A DNA stretch of 19,166 nt, from assembly GCA_018303225.1 (NCBI GenBank), contig JAGVYO010000031.1, positions 1 through 19,166 on the forward strand, given 5' to 3'. The DNA comes from Candidatus Woesearchaeota archaeon. GTDB lineage: Archaea; Nanobdellota; Nanobdellia; Woesearchaeales; JAGVYO01. Position numbers and translations under genes: made by a program. Under the pieces are notes generated by a model. The model made no database searches, had not been told where the DNA came from, and worked only from the letters and a program-made list of their open reading frames with translations. This document shows positions 1-6,701 of the stretch, one piece after another (the first letter of the stretch is position 1; the number at the start of each line of letters is the position of its first letter).

Positions 1-24
1 ATATAAGAATTGTTCTCGCAAAAC

Positions 25-33
25 GTTTATTAA
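25..33 (+). promoter_or_regulatory. TATA-like box for the mtnA operon
   Basis: The AT-rich motif gtttattaa, preceded by an A-rich BRE-like stretch (gcaaaac), is centred 26-27 nt before the mtnA ATG. That spacing puts the transcription start at or next to the ATG, so the mRNA is probably leaderless. No Shine-Dalgarno is visible before the gene, which agrees. Confidence 0.5.
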
Positions 34-55
34 GCGATTTGGATTCCTTCCTCTT

Positions 56-1123
56 ATGAGGGTAGGGGACAAAGAGTTCAGAACCGTATGGATGGAGCAC
101 GATTTGGTGAAGATGATTCATCAGCCGCTGCTGCCGCATCAATTCAAAATCTATGTTTCTAAGAATTATCAGGAAACAGCCAATGCCATCAAAAATATGG
201 TGGTGAGGGGTGCGCCGGCCATCGGCGCAACAGGAGCATTTGGAATGGCCCAGGCGGCCCTGCAGTTTAGGGGCACAGATAAAGCAAAATTTGACGCCTA
301 CATGGAAAATGTATATCAGACACTGGCTTCCACACGACCCACTGCTTATGAGCTATTCCACGCAATGGGCATAGTTCGAAAGGAAATAAGAAATGCCCCT
401 TTAGTAAAAGAAGCACAGCAAACTGCTGTCCAAAAAGCGCAGGAATATGCAAACGAAAGCGTGGAAAACTGCAGAAAAATCGGCGAATTCGGAGAGAGAT
501 TAATCCGGAAGAATTCCAACATCCTGACCCATTGCAATGCGGGCGCATTGGCCTGCGTGGATTACGGCACGGCGCTGGCGCCCATCCGGATCGCGCATCA
601 GAATAATAAGAACATCCATGTGTGGGTGGACGAGACAAGGCCCCGCAACCAGGGCTCCAAGCTTACGGCATGGGAGCTGCAGAACGAGCGCATCCCCCAC
701 CATATCATTGCCGACAACGCAGCCGGGCTTTTTATGCAGAAAAAGGAAGTGGACATCGTCATCGTGGGGGCAGATCGGATTGCGACCAATGGCGACACGG
801 CCAATAAGATAGGCACATACGAGAAGGCTGTATTGGCGAAAGAAAATAAAATCCCATTTTATGTGGCGGCGCCACTGGCTACGGTCGATTTCAACTGCAA
901 ATCCGGCAGCGATATCCCGATTGAAGAACGGAACGCCATGGAAGTGCAGCATATGTCCGGCTGGAACGAAGGGAAGTGGGTGCGTGTCCGGATTGCTCCG
1001 GAAGAGAGCCCTGCCCGGAATCCTGCGTTTGATGTCACACCCGCAAGATACATCACCGGCATCATCACTGAAAAAGGTGTTTTGAAGCCGTCCCAACTGA
1101 AGAAATGGAACAGGTTTAAATAA
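56..1123 (+). CDS. mtnA: S-methyl-5-thioribose-1-phosphate isomerase (MtnA family)
   Basis: MtnA converts the aldose 5-methylthioribose-1-phosphate to the ketose 5-methylthioribulose-1-phosphate, in the cytoplasm, for recycling of methylthioadenosine. The 355-aa length is normal for the family. Visible signatures are RGAPAIG (51-57), THCNAGALA (158-166) with catalytic Cys160, DETRPRNQGSKLTAWEL (192-208), and GADRIATNGD (238-247) with catalytic Asp240. The Cys160/Asp240 numbering is the same as in characterised bacterial MtnA. The C-terminal IPIEERNAMEV is also typical. It is the first gene of an operon, 17 nt before an LsrF-like aldolase and followed by an alcohol dehydrogenase. That context suggests sugar-phosphate cleavage rather than the full methionine cycle. 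Related enzymes act on 5-deoxyribose-1-phosphate, and the sequence alone does not exclude that substrate. Archaeal ribose-1,5-bisphosphate isomerase and eIF2B-like proteins are relatives, but the motifs favour MtnA. Confidence 0.92.
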   Translation: MRVGDKEFRTVWMEHDLVKMIHQPLLPHQFKIYVSKNYQETANAIKNMVVRGAPAIGATGAFGMAQAALQFRGTDKAKFDAYMENVYQTLASTRPTAYELFHAMGIVRKEIRNAPLVKEAQQTAVQKAQEYANESVENCRKIGEFGERLIRKNSNILTHCNAGALACVDYGTALAPIRIAHQNNKNIHVWVDETRPRNQGSKLTAWELQNERIPHHIIADNAAGLFMQKKEVDIVIVGADRIATNGDTANKIGTYEKAVLAKENKIPFYVAAPLATVDFNCKSGSDIPIEERNAMEVQHMSGWNEGKWVRVRIAPEESPARNPAFDVTPARYITGIITEKGVLKPSQLKKWNRFK

Positions 1124-1140
1124 TAGTTAAAATTCGTCCA

Positions 1141-1926
1141 ATGGGAAGCAACATGGAATGGGGAATGAAAAACCGGCTGGCACGGATCATCAATCCGAAA
1201 AGTCGGCGAAGTGTGATGCTGGCGGTCGATCATGGCTATTTCCAAGGCCCTACCACGGGTCTGCGGAATCTTGGAAAGACCGTGGAGCCGTTATTGCCTT
1301 ATGCAGACTCGCTCATGATCACACGGGGCGCCCTCCGGAACTGGATCAAACCGGAGATAAACATCCCGATTGTGCTGCGCGTCTCCGGCGGCCAGAGCAT
1401 CCTGAAAGAGCTATCCAATGAAGTGATAACGACAGCCATTGACGATGCCCTTCGCATAAATGCATCGGCCCTTACGTGTTCTATCTATGTGGGAAGCGAA
1501 TTTGAAAGGGAGAGCATTTCCAACCTGTCCAAAATCGTCAACGAAGGCCAGCGATACGGGATTCCGGTGCTGGCTGTAACGGCAGTGGGGAAAGAGATGG
1601 CCCGGGACGCACGCTATCTCGGATTAGCCTCGAGGATTGCCGTGGAGATAGGAGCGCACATGATAAAAACATATTATTGTGAAAACTTTTCCGAAGTGGT
1701 GGGGGCATGTGGAAATGCACCCGTATTCATTGCCGGCGGAAAAAAGATTGAAGAGAAAGCAGCGCTGCAGATGGCACATGATGCTATAAGCAACGGAGCT
1801 GTCGGGGTGGATATGGGCCGGAACATCTTCCAGAGCGACAATCCAGTCGGCATGGTCAAGGCTGTAAGAGCGATCGTCCATGAGAATGCGTCGGTGGATG
1901 ATGGATTTGAGATATATAAATCATAA
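1141..1926 (+). CDS. LsrF-like class I aldolase (DeoC/FbaB superfamily)
   Basis: This 261-aa TIM-barrel enzyme closely resembles bacterial LsrF and the DhnA-type class I aldolases. Shared blocks include RIINPKSRRSVMLAVDHGYF (15-34), QGPTTGL, GGQSILKELSNE, IKTYY and GVDMGRNIFQSDNPV. Lys176 in IKTYY lies where LsrF has its Schiff-base Lys203. The start at 1141 is preferred because the MEWGM N-terminus matches the GALDWGM region before the LsrF barrel. LsrF acts on phosphorylated AI-2, but no other lsr genes are present here. The neighbouring MtnA and alcohol dehydrogenase instead suggest aldol cleavage of a 1-phospho-ketose to DHAP plus an aldehyde. That substrate is inferred from context. The gene lies 17 nt after mtnA and 12 nt before the dehydrogenase, so one mRNA is likely. 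Confidence 0.85.
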   Translation: MGSNMEWGMKNRLARIINPKSRRSVMLAVDHGYFQGPTTGLRNLGKTVEPLLPYADSLMITRGALRNWIKPEINIPIVLRVSGGQSILKELSNEVITTAIDDALRINASALTCSIYVGSEFERESISNLSKIVNEGQRYGIPVLAVTAVGKEMARDARYLGLASRIAVEIGAHMIKTYYCENFSEVVGACGNAPVFIAGGKKIEEKAALQMAHDAISNGAVGVDMGRNIFQSDNPVGMVKAVRAIVHENASVDDGFEIYKS

Positions 1927-1938
1927 TTTCTTGGAACC

Positions 1939-2916
1939 ATGAACGTGGGCGTTTACTACAAAAACAGCGATGTGCGGATAGAGGAACGGCCCAAACCGGA
2001 AATAAAAGAAGGAGAGCTTCTTGTAAAAGTCGTTGCGTGCGGCATCTGCGGGACAGACGTGATGGAATGGTATCGCATCAAAAAAGCGCCGCGCGTGCTG
2101 GGCCATGAGATGACCGGCGAGATTGTGGAAAGCAGGAATGATAGATTCAAGGTCGGCTGGCGCGTCTTTGTCAGCCACCATGTCCCCTGCAACGAGTGCA
2201 AATACTGCAACGAAGGCAATCCTACTGCCTGCGAAACCCTGCATACCGGCAATTTCGATCCCGGCGGATTTTCCGAGTTTGTGCGCGTGCCTAGAATAAA
2301 TGTGGAGAACGGGACCTATGTGCTGCCGGGGCAAGTCTCCTATGAAGAAGGGACATTTATTGAACCGCTGGCATGTGCGGTAAGAGGGCAGCATGTCGCG
2401 GATGTCAGAAAAGGCCAGACGGTCTTAATTCTCGGAAGCGGGATCTCAGGTTTGCTGCATATCCAATTGGCCAAATTAAGCGGTGCAGAAGTCATTGCAA
2501 CGGACATTAATGACTTCCGGTTAGGAAAAGCCAAAGCATTCGGCGCCGATAAGGTATTCAACGCAAAAGAGATGCCGAACGTCAGGGCGGATAAGGTAGT
2601 TGTATGCACCGGCGCCTACAGTGCGGTAGAGCAGGCCTTTCGCTGCATTGACCGGAAGGGAACGATTCTGCTGTTCGCCATCCCGAATAGGAACATCGAG
2701 CTTCCCACGGCCGATTTCTGGAGGAATGAGATCAGCGCTGTTTCCAGCTATGGCGCAGCGCCCGATGACCTGGAAGAAGCGCTGCAATTAATCAAAAACA
2801 AAACAATAAACGTGAAGGACATGATCACCCACACGCTGCCGTTGGCAGAGATCCAGAAAGGCTTCTCGCTGATGGCAGAAGCGAAGGATTCTCTAAAAAT
2901 CATCATTCAGCCGTAG
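1939..2916 (+). CDS. Zinc-dependent medium-chain alcohol/polyol dehydrogenase
   Basis: This is a 325-aa MDR-family dehydrogenase of the sorbitol/threonine dehydrogenase type, slightly shorter than the usual 340-350 aa. Catalytic zinc ligands appear as Cys37 in CGICGTD, His56-Glu57 in GHE, and Glu142 in FIEPLACA. A structural zinc site is formed by Cys84, Cys87, Cys90 and Cys98. The Rossmann glycine motif GSGISG is at 166-171, and Asp189 at the end of beta-2 favours NAD over NADP. It is the third gene of the mtnA-aldolase operon, starting 12 nt after the aldolase stop. The likely role is to reduce or oxidise the aldehyde released by the aldolase, such as methylthioacetaldehyde or lactaldehyde. 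The family is certain, but the substrate is inferred from the neighbours only. Confidence 0.87.
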   Translation: MNVGVYYKNSDVRIEERPKPEIKEGELLVKVVACGICGTDVMEWYRIKKAPRVLGHEMTGEIVESRNDRFKVGWRVFVSHHVPCNECKYCNEGNPTACETLHTGNFDPGGFSEFVRVPRINVENGTYVLPGQVSYEEGTFIEPLACAVRGQHVADVRKGQTVLILGSGISGLLHIQLAKLSGAEVIATDINDFRLGKAKAFGADKVFNAKEMPNVRADKVVVCTGAYSAVEQAFRCIDRKGTILLFAIPNRNIELPTADFWRNEISAVSSYGAAPDDLEEALQLIKNKTINVKDMITHTLPLAEIQKGFSLMAEAKDSLKIIIQP

Positions 2917-2922
2917 AATTAC

Positions 2923-3480
2923 CTACATTTCAACAAACAGACGGTGCTTCTCTTTTCCGGAGAGCTCTTCCATGATCCGCTTGGCAATGGCCTTTTCCGG
3001 ATCGGGCATCAGTTTCACCCGTTTGCGGATGTCTTCGAAGGATTCGAAGGGCTTATCACGCCGCGCCTCAATCACTTCCCACATGTGCTTCTTCCCCAGC
3101 CCAGGCAGCAGCTCCAGCTGGTGCATCCGCGTGCTCAGGGGTCTGGCTTCGTTGAAGAAATCCACAAAGCGTTTTTCGTTTTTCTTCACCAGGTCCTTGA
3201 CCACGAAGTCCAGCTCGCTCTTGGCCGTAGGCGTCAGGCGGTCCATCGGCAGCTTGCCCACGATGTGATGGATGTGCTCGCGCTTGCCCTCTCCGATATA
3301 GACTTCGGCGTAGGGCTGGAGATGGATGCCCTTTTTCGGAGCCAGTTCCAGCAAAACAAAGCGGCTTTTGCCCAATGCCTGCACAATCGCCGTCTTCATA
3401 TGGGAAGGTCGGTTGTCGAACGCATAGCCGTTCGGCAGGAAATCAAGCACAACCGCGTTCTCTTCTTTTGCTTGTTCCAT
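2923..3480 (-). CDS. DUF655 archaeal protein with helix-hairpin-helix
   Basis: This 185-aa protein matches the archaeal DUF655 family. It has an N-terminal OB-like beta region (about 10-75, with the block YAEVYIGEGKREHIHHIVGK) and a C-terminal helix-hairpin-helix around LELLPGLGKKHMWEVIEAR (122-140), followed by FESFEDIRKRV. The fold implies RNA or DNA binding, but the precise function is not established. The family is often encoded with L21e and rpoF, as here, and often precedes the rRNA methylase gene ksgA, which is not present downstream. A GAGG Shine-Dalgarno lies about 8 nt before the ATG. The gene starts 9 nt after the preceding 306-aa ORF and ends 6 nt from the convergent dehydrogenase gene. 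Confidence 0.88.
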   Translation of the reverse strand: MEQAKEENAVVLDFLPNGYAFDNRPSHMKTAIVQALGKSRFVLLELAPKKGIHLQPYAEVYIGEGKREHIHHIVGKLPMDRLTPTAKSELDFVVKDLVKKNEKRFVDFFNEARPLSTRMHQLELLPGLGKKHMWEVIEARRDKPFESFEDIRKRVKLMPDPEKAIAKRIMEELSGKEKHRLFVEM

Positions 3481-3489
3481 GATGATCCT

Positions 3490-4410
3490 CTATAAATGCA
3501 ACGAGGCGGCGTACAGATGGCTTATCGCCTGATGTTCCTTATCGATGTTCCGGGCCTGTTCCATCGCCAATAGCCTTTTTTCCTTCAGCCGTAGCAGCCC
3601 CCATTGCTCCTGGACCAAATGACGGATCCGGAGGTCCAGCTTTTTGCGGTGCCTCTGGTCTTTCCGCAATTGGTGGACAATGAGCTGCTCTTTTTGATAT
3701 TCATTTTCGACAGCCGCCAGCAGGGCAAACACCCGTAGGCCCCATTCCCCAAATAAATCTTTCGCAAGCAGCCGCTTGCTGGCATGGCTCGCCGGAGGAA
3801 GCTTGGCTTCCAGATGGCACAGCAGGTCTGACTGCTTCCGGAGGACCTTGCTGAAATCCGTGGCGGAAATCTTTTCTTGAGCAACCATCCGCGCCTCTTC
3901 GCCCCGGTAGCCCTTCAGCAGCCGCCGATCCACATGAATGACGCGATTGATGAGGTAGCAGATGGACATTTCAAGATGCTCCATCTCCCGGGCGCCAAGT
4001 GCGGGCTTTTCCCCACCCAGCATCTCTGTTTTACCCAGGGTTCCCAGCTGCAGCGGTTTTGCAAGCCGCAACGCGCCGAGCATGCCGTGCTCATAATAGT
4101 AATTGAGGCTGCGCAGCTTGAGGATCAATTTGCGGAGGGTTTTCAGCCGTGCTGTAAGGCCGGAAAGCAAATCCGAGCTGAGCTTTTCAGCCGGCACGGC
4201 AAAGGTGCTTACCGCAAGGCTATGGAGTTTATGAAGCAGCCGCTCTTTCTTGGAGGGCAAGGATAATGATTTGCTTCCGAGGAGCGCCTCGAACGGCTTT
4301 TCGTTGAAGCGATAAGCGCCATGCTTAAACCGCTTGGCACTGCGGTTTATCTCGTTGACCAAGCGCCCGTAAATGGTTCTCTGGCTTTCCGAAAGATCCA
4401 CCCTTTTCAC
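3490..4410 (-). CDS. Uncharacterised helical basic protein inserted in the L21e-rpoF-DUF655 operon
   Basis: I do not recognise this 306-aa protein. It is rich in Leu, Lys, Arg and Glu and looks almost wholly alpha-helical. Its C-terminal third (about 220-300) is strongly charged and probably coiled-coil. There is no signal peptide, no membrane segment and no nucleotide-binding motif. The start is GTG at 4410, chosen for a purine-rich aaaggagaaggg just before it. A TATA-like stretch (about 4435-4448) in the 71-nt gap after rpoF could give it its own promoter. A transcript from that box would start only a few nt before the GTG and would omit most of the Shine-Dalgarno, so read-through from rpoF may also matter. 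DUF655 starts 9 nt after its stop. It may be a lineage-specific RNA- or ribosome-associated factor, which is inference from position only. Confidence 0.75.
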   Translation of the reverse strand: MKRVDLSESQRTIYGRLVNEINRSAKRFKHGAYRFNEKPFEALLGSKSLSLPSKKERLLHKLHSLAVSTFAVPAEKLSSDLLSGLTARLKTLRKLILKLRSLNYYYEHGMLGALRLAKPLQLGTLGKTEMLGGEKPALGAREMEHLEMSICYLINRVIHVDRRLLKGYRGEEARMVAQEKISATDFSKVLRKQSDLLCHLEAKLPPASHASKRLLAKDLFGEWGLRVFALLAAVENEYQKEQLIVHQLRKDQRHRKKLDLRIRHLVQEQWGLLRLKEKRLLAMEQARNIDKEHQAISHLYAASLHL

Positions 4411-4481
4411 CCCTTCTCCTTTTTCAAGCGCTTTCTATTTATAATTATTTCGCATGAGTTGGCCGTAGCACCTGCAGAATG

Positions 4482-4829
4482 TTATTTCCCTTCCTCGAAC
4501 GAATGGACCGTGTCCATGATCTTCTTCATGTTGTCGTTGCTCACGGTCAGCACATAGTACTGCAGAATAACCTTCAGATCGTTAAGCGATTTTGGCATGA
4601 TATCCACAATCTTGCGTATATGGACATCTTTGAGGCGCGGGATGCCCAGCTTCTCCAGCTTCTCGATAAGGGGCCTGCGGTCCTTGCCGGCCACAAAGTG
4701 GTTGAGATACTCCTCGGTCTTCTCGGCGCGGAAATTCAGCTCTTTATCCCGCTTCTTGATATGGGCCAGCTCTTCTTTCAATTCCGGCATGCTGAGGGGC
4801 GATTCGCTGAGGACTTTCATGATTTTCAC
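4482..4829 (-). CDS. rpoF: DNA-directed RNA polymerase subunit F (Rpb4 homologue)
   Basis: RpoF pairs with RpoE (Rpb7) to form the stalk of archaeal RNA polymerase, which helps with open complex formation and RNA contact. This 115-aa protein has the family's C-terminal HRDC-like region, with IVDIMPKSLNDLKVILQYY (74-92) followed by VLTVSNDNMKKIMDTV. The N-terminal half is charged and helical. Translation appears to start at GTG (4829), with a 4-nt overlap with the L21e stop. An in-frame ATG three codons later (4820) is an alternative. The order L21e-rpoF is conserved in many archaea and supports the call. Confidence 0.87.
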   Translation of the reverse strand: MKIMKVLSESPLSMPELKEELAHIKKRDKELNFRAEKTEEYLNHFVAGKDRRPLIEKLEKLGIPRLKDVHIRKIVDIMPKSLNDLKVILQYYVLTVSNDNMKKIMDTVHSFEEGK

Positions 4830-5113
4830 GCTTTTTTCAGATGGATGGGATGCACCAGCAACATTTTCTGCTTTCCGCCGTCTGCGATGGATACCTCATA
4901 GCAGCGGCCTTTCTTCCCGCTAACGATGCCGGAGCGGCCCAGGAACTTCGGAAAGTACATGCCTTTCTGGACCGATGAGTTCACATGCAGGTAGACCCTT
5001 TCTCCCACTGCAAAGGGCTGGAAATAGGACCTCATGCTGAGTTTCCCGTGTTCACGTACCTCCTTCCGGAACGCGTAACGGGTTTTTCGCCTGAATCCAC
5101 GGATCCGCCGCAT
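4826..5113 (-). CDS. rpl21e: 50S ribosomal protein L21e
   Basis: L21e is an archaeal and eukaryotic large-subunit ribosomal protein. The 95-aa length is typical. Recognisable parts are the basic N-terminus RRIRGFRRKTRYAFRK, the SH3-like barrel with FAVGERVYLHVNSSVQKGM (34-52), and FLGRSGIVSGKKGRCYEVSI (57-76). It is the first gene of the minus-strand cluster and overlaps rpoF by 4 nt, so the two are translationally coupled. No Shine-Dalgarno is visible. A TATA-like box is centred about 28 nt upstream, consistent with leaderless expression. Confidence 0.93.
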   Translation of the reverse strand: MRRIRGFRRKTRYAFRKEVREHGKLSMRSYFQPFAVGERVYLHVNSSVQKGMYFPKFLGRSGIVSGKKGRCYEVSIADGGKQKMLLVHPIHLKKA

Positions 5114-5135
5114 AGGGTATGAAGGATAAATGCTT

Positions 5136-5146
5136 GATTTAAAAAG
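5136..5146 (-). promoter_or_regulatory. TATA-like box for the L21e-rpoF operon
   Basis: On the minus strand this reads cttttTaaat, centred about 28 nt upstream of the L21e ATG. The spacing implies a leaderless transcript, and no Shine-Dalgarno is present in the short gap. A perfect 8-bp inverted repeat lies directly upstream of the box. Confidence 0.5.
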
Positions 5147-5150
5147 CTAT

Positions 5151-5169
5151 CGGAATTCAAAGAATTCCG
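5151..5169. promoter_or_regulatory. Perfect inverted repeat between divergent promoters
   Basis: The arms cggaattc and gaattccg form a perfect 8-bp inverted repeat around a 3-nt spacer (aaa). It lies just upstream of the L21e TATA box, in the divergent region shared with sepF. Its symmetry and place fit an operator, but a cruciform or chance palindrome is possible. No regulator is encoded nearby. Confidence 0.4.
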
Positions 5170-5178
5170 GAGCTTAGA

Positions 5179-5190
5179 AAGCCGCGGCTT
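5179..5190. promoter_or_regulatory. GC-rich 12-bp palindrome in the L21e/sepF divergent region
   Basis: The sequence aagccgcggctt is a perfect 12-bp palindrome. It is flanked by ctta on the left and taag on the right, which extend the symmetry imperfectly. With the neighbouring inverted repeat at 5151-5169, it makes the 210-nt gap between the divergent genes unusually symmetric. Confidence 0.35.
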
Positions 5191-5246
5191 CCGTAAGTTA
5201 TCGGAACGTTGCCCGGTTTTTCCCGGGTTGATTTGAAAAACAAAAA

Positions 5247-5255
5247 CTTTAAATA
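5247..5255 (+). promoter_or_regulatory. TATA-like box for sepF
   Basis: The motif ctttaaata follows an A-rich BRE-like stretch (caaaaa). Transcription would start near 5277 and give a leader of about 47 nt. That is unlike most genes in the window, whose boxes imply leaderless mRNAs. The leader carries a strong Shine-Dalgarno (agggaggg at 5311-5318) six nt before the ATG. Confidence 0.5.
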
Positions 5256-5323
5256 GTTCTTTAGGTAATGAGGCATTTTGTTAGTATTGGACAGTCGTTT
5301 TAAATTTAGAAGGGAGGGTTACC

Positions 5324-5764
5324 ATGGGAGGATTTTTCAGCAAGTTAAAGGAAAGATTGACCGTTTCTGATACGCCGGCTGCTACGATGGACGAAGGAAA
5401 AGGACAGGATTATGTCGAGCTGGACAGCGGGAGCGGCACGGATGACCGCCGCAGGGTAACGGTACGACCGTTTGTCATTGAAGAATTTGAGCACATCAAG
5501 CCTATTCTGGACGCATTGCGCGAAGGAGCCACTGTAGCGCTGATCAACATCAAGCCGCTGAAAGACAAAGATCTGGTGGAGCTGAAGAGGGCCATCAACA
5601 AGCTCAAGAACACCTGCGATGCCATTGACGGCGACATTGCCGGATTCGGCGAGGACTGGATTGCGGCTGTGCCAAGCTTTGCGAAAATCCACCGGACCCA
5701 GAAAAAGAAAGCGATGGGTGCAGAGCCGCAGGCCGAGATGAGCAAGGTCACGGAATACAGCTAA
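5324..5764 (+). CDS. sepF: Archaeal SepF-like cell division protein
   Basis: SepF tethers FtsZ to the membrane in FtsZ-dividing archaea without FtsA. The 146-aa protein has the expected plan. The N-terminal MGGFFSKLKERL can form an amphipathic membrane-targeting helix. A flexible acidic linker follows (about 20-44). The SepF/DUF552 domain runs from about 45 to 124 (VTVRPFVIEEFEHIKPILDA, then VALINIKPLKDKDLVELKRA, then DGDIAGFGEDWIAAVPS). A basic, low-complexity tail follows. The start is fixed by a strong Shine-Dalgarno (gggagg) and the membrane-targeting helix that follows it. No ftsZ is in the window. It diverges from the L21e operon across a palindrome-rich region. Confidence 0.88.
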   Translation: MGGFFSKLKERLTVSDTPAATMDEGKGQDYVELDSGSGTDDRRRVTVRPFVIEEFEHIKPILDALREGATVALINIKPLKDKDLVELKRAINKLKNTCDAIDGDIAGFGEDWIAAVPSFAKIHRTQKKKAMGAEPQAEMSKVTEYS

Positions 5765-5800
5765 GTTCATTCTTCTTTATTGTTTTTTCATTAACCTGTT

Positions 5801-6060
5801 GTCACTCCGCCATCTGGATTTCTCCGTCAAAAAGCTCGCAGCCACCACCGGTCACAGACCGGTGGCATGCTCGCTCCCTTCGGTCGCTCGGGCTGCTCGC
5901 TTTTTTTCCGCCTCGAACACCACTCGTTTCCACCACTCCAAGAGTGGTGGTGTACGAGACATTAAAAAACTTATTTTTTCTTTGCGATAGGGAAAAGCAG
6001 CAAAAATTCCGGCACGGAATTTTTGGGACTTCCTTTTCGTTAAAAAAGAAAGTTTTCATT
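5801..6060 (+). repeat. Structured intergenic element 1, downstream of sepF
   Basis: The 406-nt gap between sepF and zpr1 (5765-6170) holds no convincing gene but several hairpins. The first has arms ccaccggt/accggtgg at 5845-5865 with loop cacag. The second has arms ccaccactc/gagtggtgg at 5930-5950 with loop caa, plus a competing upstream copy of caccactc at 5918. The third has arms aaaaattccg/cggaattttt around loop gca at about 6002-6024. Direct copies of gctcgct flank the first two. A T-rich arm (about 5971-5982) and an A-rich arm (about 6041-6052) flank the last hairpin. The 20-nt block ggtcacagaccggtggcatg recurs on the minus strand of element 2. The last hairpin recurs in elements 2 and 3. 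Confidence 0.65.
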
Positions 6061-6140
6061 GGCGTTTATTTCCCATTCAATGCGTGCTATACGGTTTCTG
6101 TATAAAACTCCCGTAATCAAATCTTTCCTTAACGAAAACT

Positions 6141-6148
6141 ATTTATAT
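6141..6148 (+). promoter_or_regulatory. TATA-like box for the ZPR1 gene
   Basis: The motif atttatat is centred 26 nt upstream of the ATG at 6171. No Shine-Dalgarno is present, so a leaderless transcript is likely. Confidence 0.5.
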
Positions 6149-6170
6149 CCACTTTTAAGCCGTCTTTTCT

Positions 6171-6698
6171 ATGGCCGAAGAAGCTGAACTGAAAAACGAA
6201 ACGTGCCCAGTGTGCCACAAGAAATCACTGGTCCTTGGCGAACACCAGACCGAAGTGCCGTACTTTGGGAAGGTCCTCCTGTTTTCCATGACCTGCAGCG
6301 AATGCAAGTACCACCAGAGCGACGTGGAAGGCATCCAGCCGCACGACCCCGTGAAGTACACCCTGGAGATTTCCAGCGAGGAGGACATGAAGATACGGGT
6401 GGTGAAATCTTCCCAGGCGACCATCAAAATCCCGCATATCATCACCATCACGCCCGGTCCTGCTTCCAACGGATTTGTGACCAATGTCGAAGGCATCCTC
6501 AACCGCATCAAGTATTCCGTTGAAACAGCGCGGGACCAGGAAGAGGACGACGAGACCAAGAAAAAAGCCAAGAACCTGCTGAAAAAATTGTTGAAGGTGA
6601 CGTGGGGGCAGGAAAAGATCAAGATGATCATTGAGGATCCTTCCGGAAATTCCGCCATTATTTCTGAGAAAGCGGTGAAGGAGAAGCTGAAAGCTTAG
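6171..6698 (+). CDS. ZPR1-related zinc finger protein
   Basis: This 175-aa protein is the single-module archaeal form of ZPR1. In eukaryotes ZPR1 has two such modules and works with elongation factor eEF1A. The C4 zinc finger is formed by Cys12, Cys15, Cys42 and Cys45 (CPVC and CSEC). A beta-rich domain follows with the family's IKIPHIITITPGPASNGFVT (85-104) and VEGIL motif. The C-terminus is Lys/Glu-rich and helical. By family analogy the role is as a translation-factor chaperone, which is not shown for archaea. The gene converges on the GTPase gene, with only 3 nt between the two stop codons. Confidence 0.9.
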   Translation: MAEEAELKNETCPVCHKKSLVLGEHQTEVPYFGKVLLFSMTCSECKYHQSDVEGIQPHDPVKYTLEISSEEDMKIRVVKSSQATIKIPHIITITPGPASNGFVTNVEGILNRIKYSVETARDQEEDDETKKKAKNLLKKLLKVTWGQEKIKMIIEDPSGNSAIISEKAVKEKLKA

Positions 6699-6701
6699 GG
6701 G

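Noticed and set aside
58..1123. Ribose-1,5-bisphosphate isomerase or eIF2B subunit instead of MtnA
   Set aside because: The motif set, 355-aa length and Cys160/Asp240 numbering match MtnA better, and no RuBisCO or AMP phosphorylase is adjacent.
1911..1921. A TATA-like tatataaa just before the dehydrogenase gene as an internal promoter
   Set aside because: It is only about 23 nt before the ATG, would start transcription inside the gene, and lies within the aldolase coding region.
5802..6059. Small ORFs on both strands in the sepF-zpr1 gap
   Set aside because: They are explained by the hairpin-rich element, have biased composition and no ribosome-binding site.
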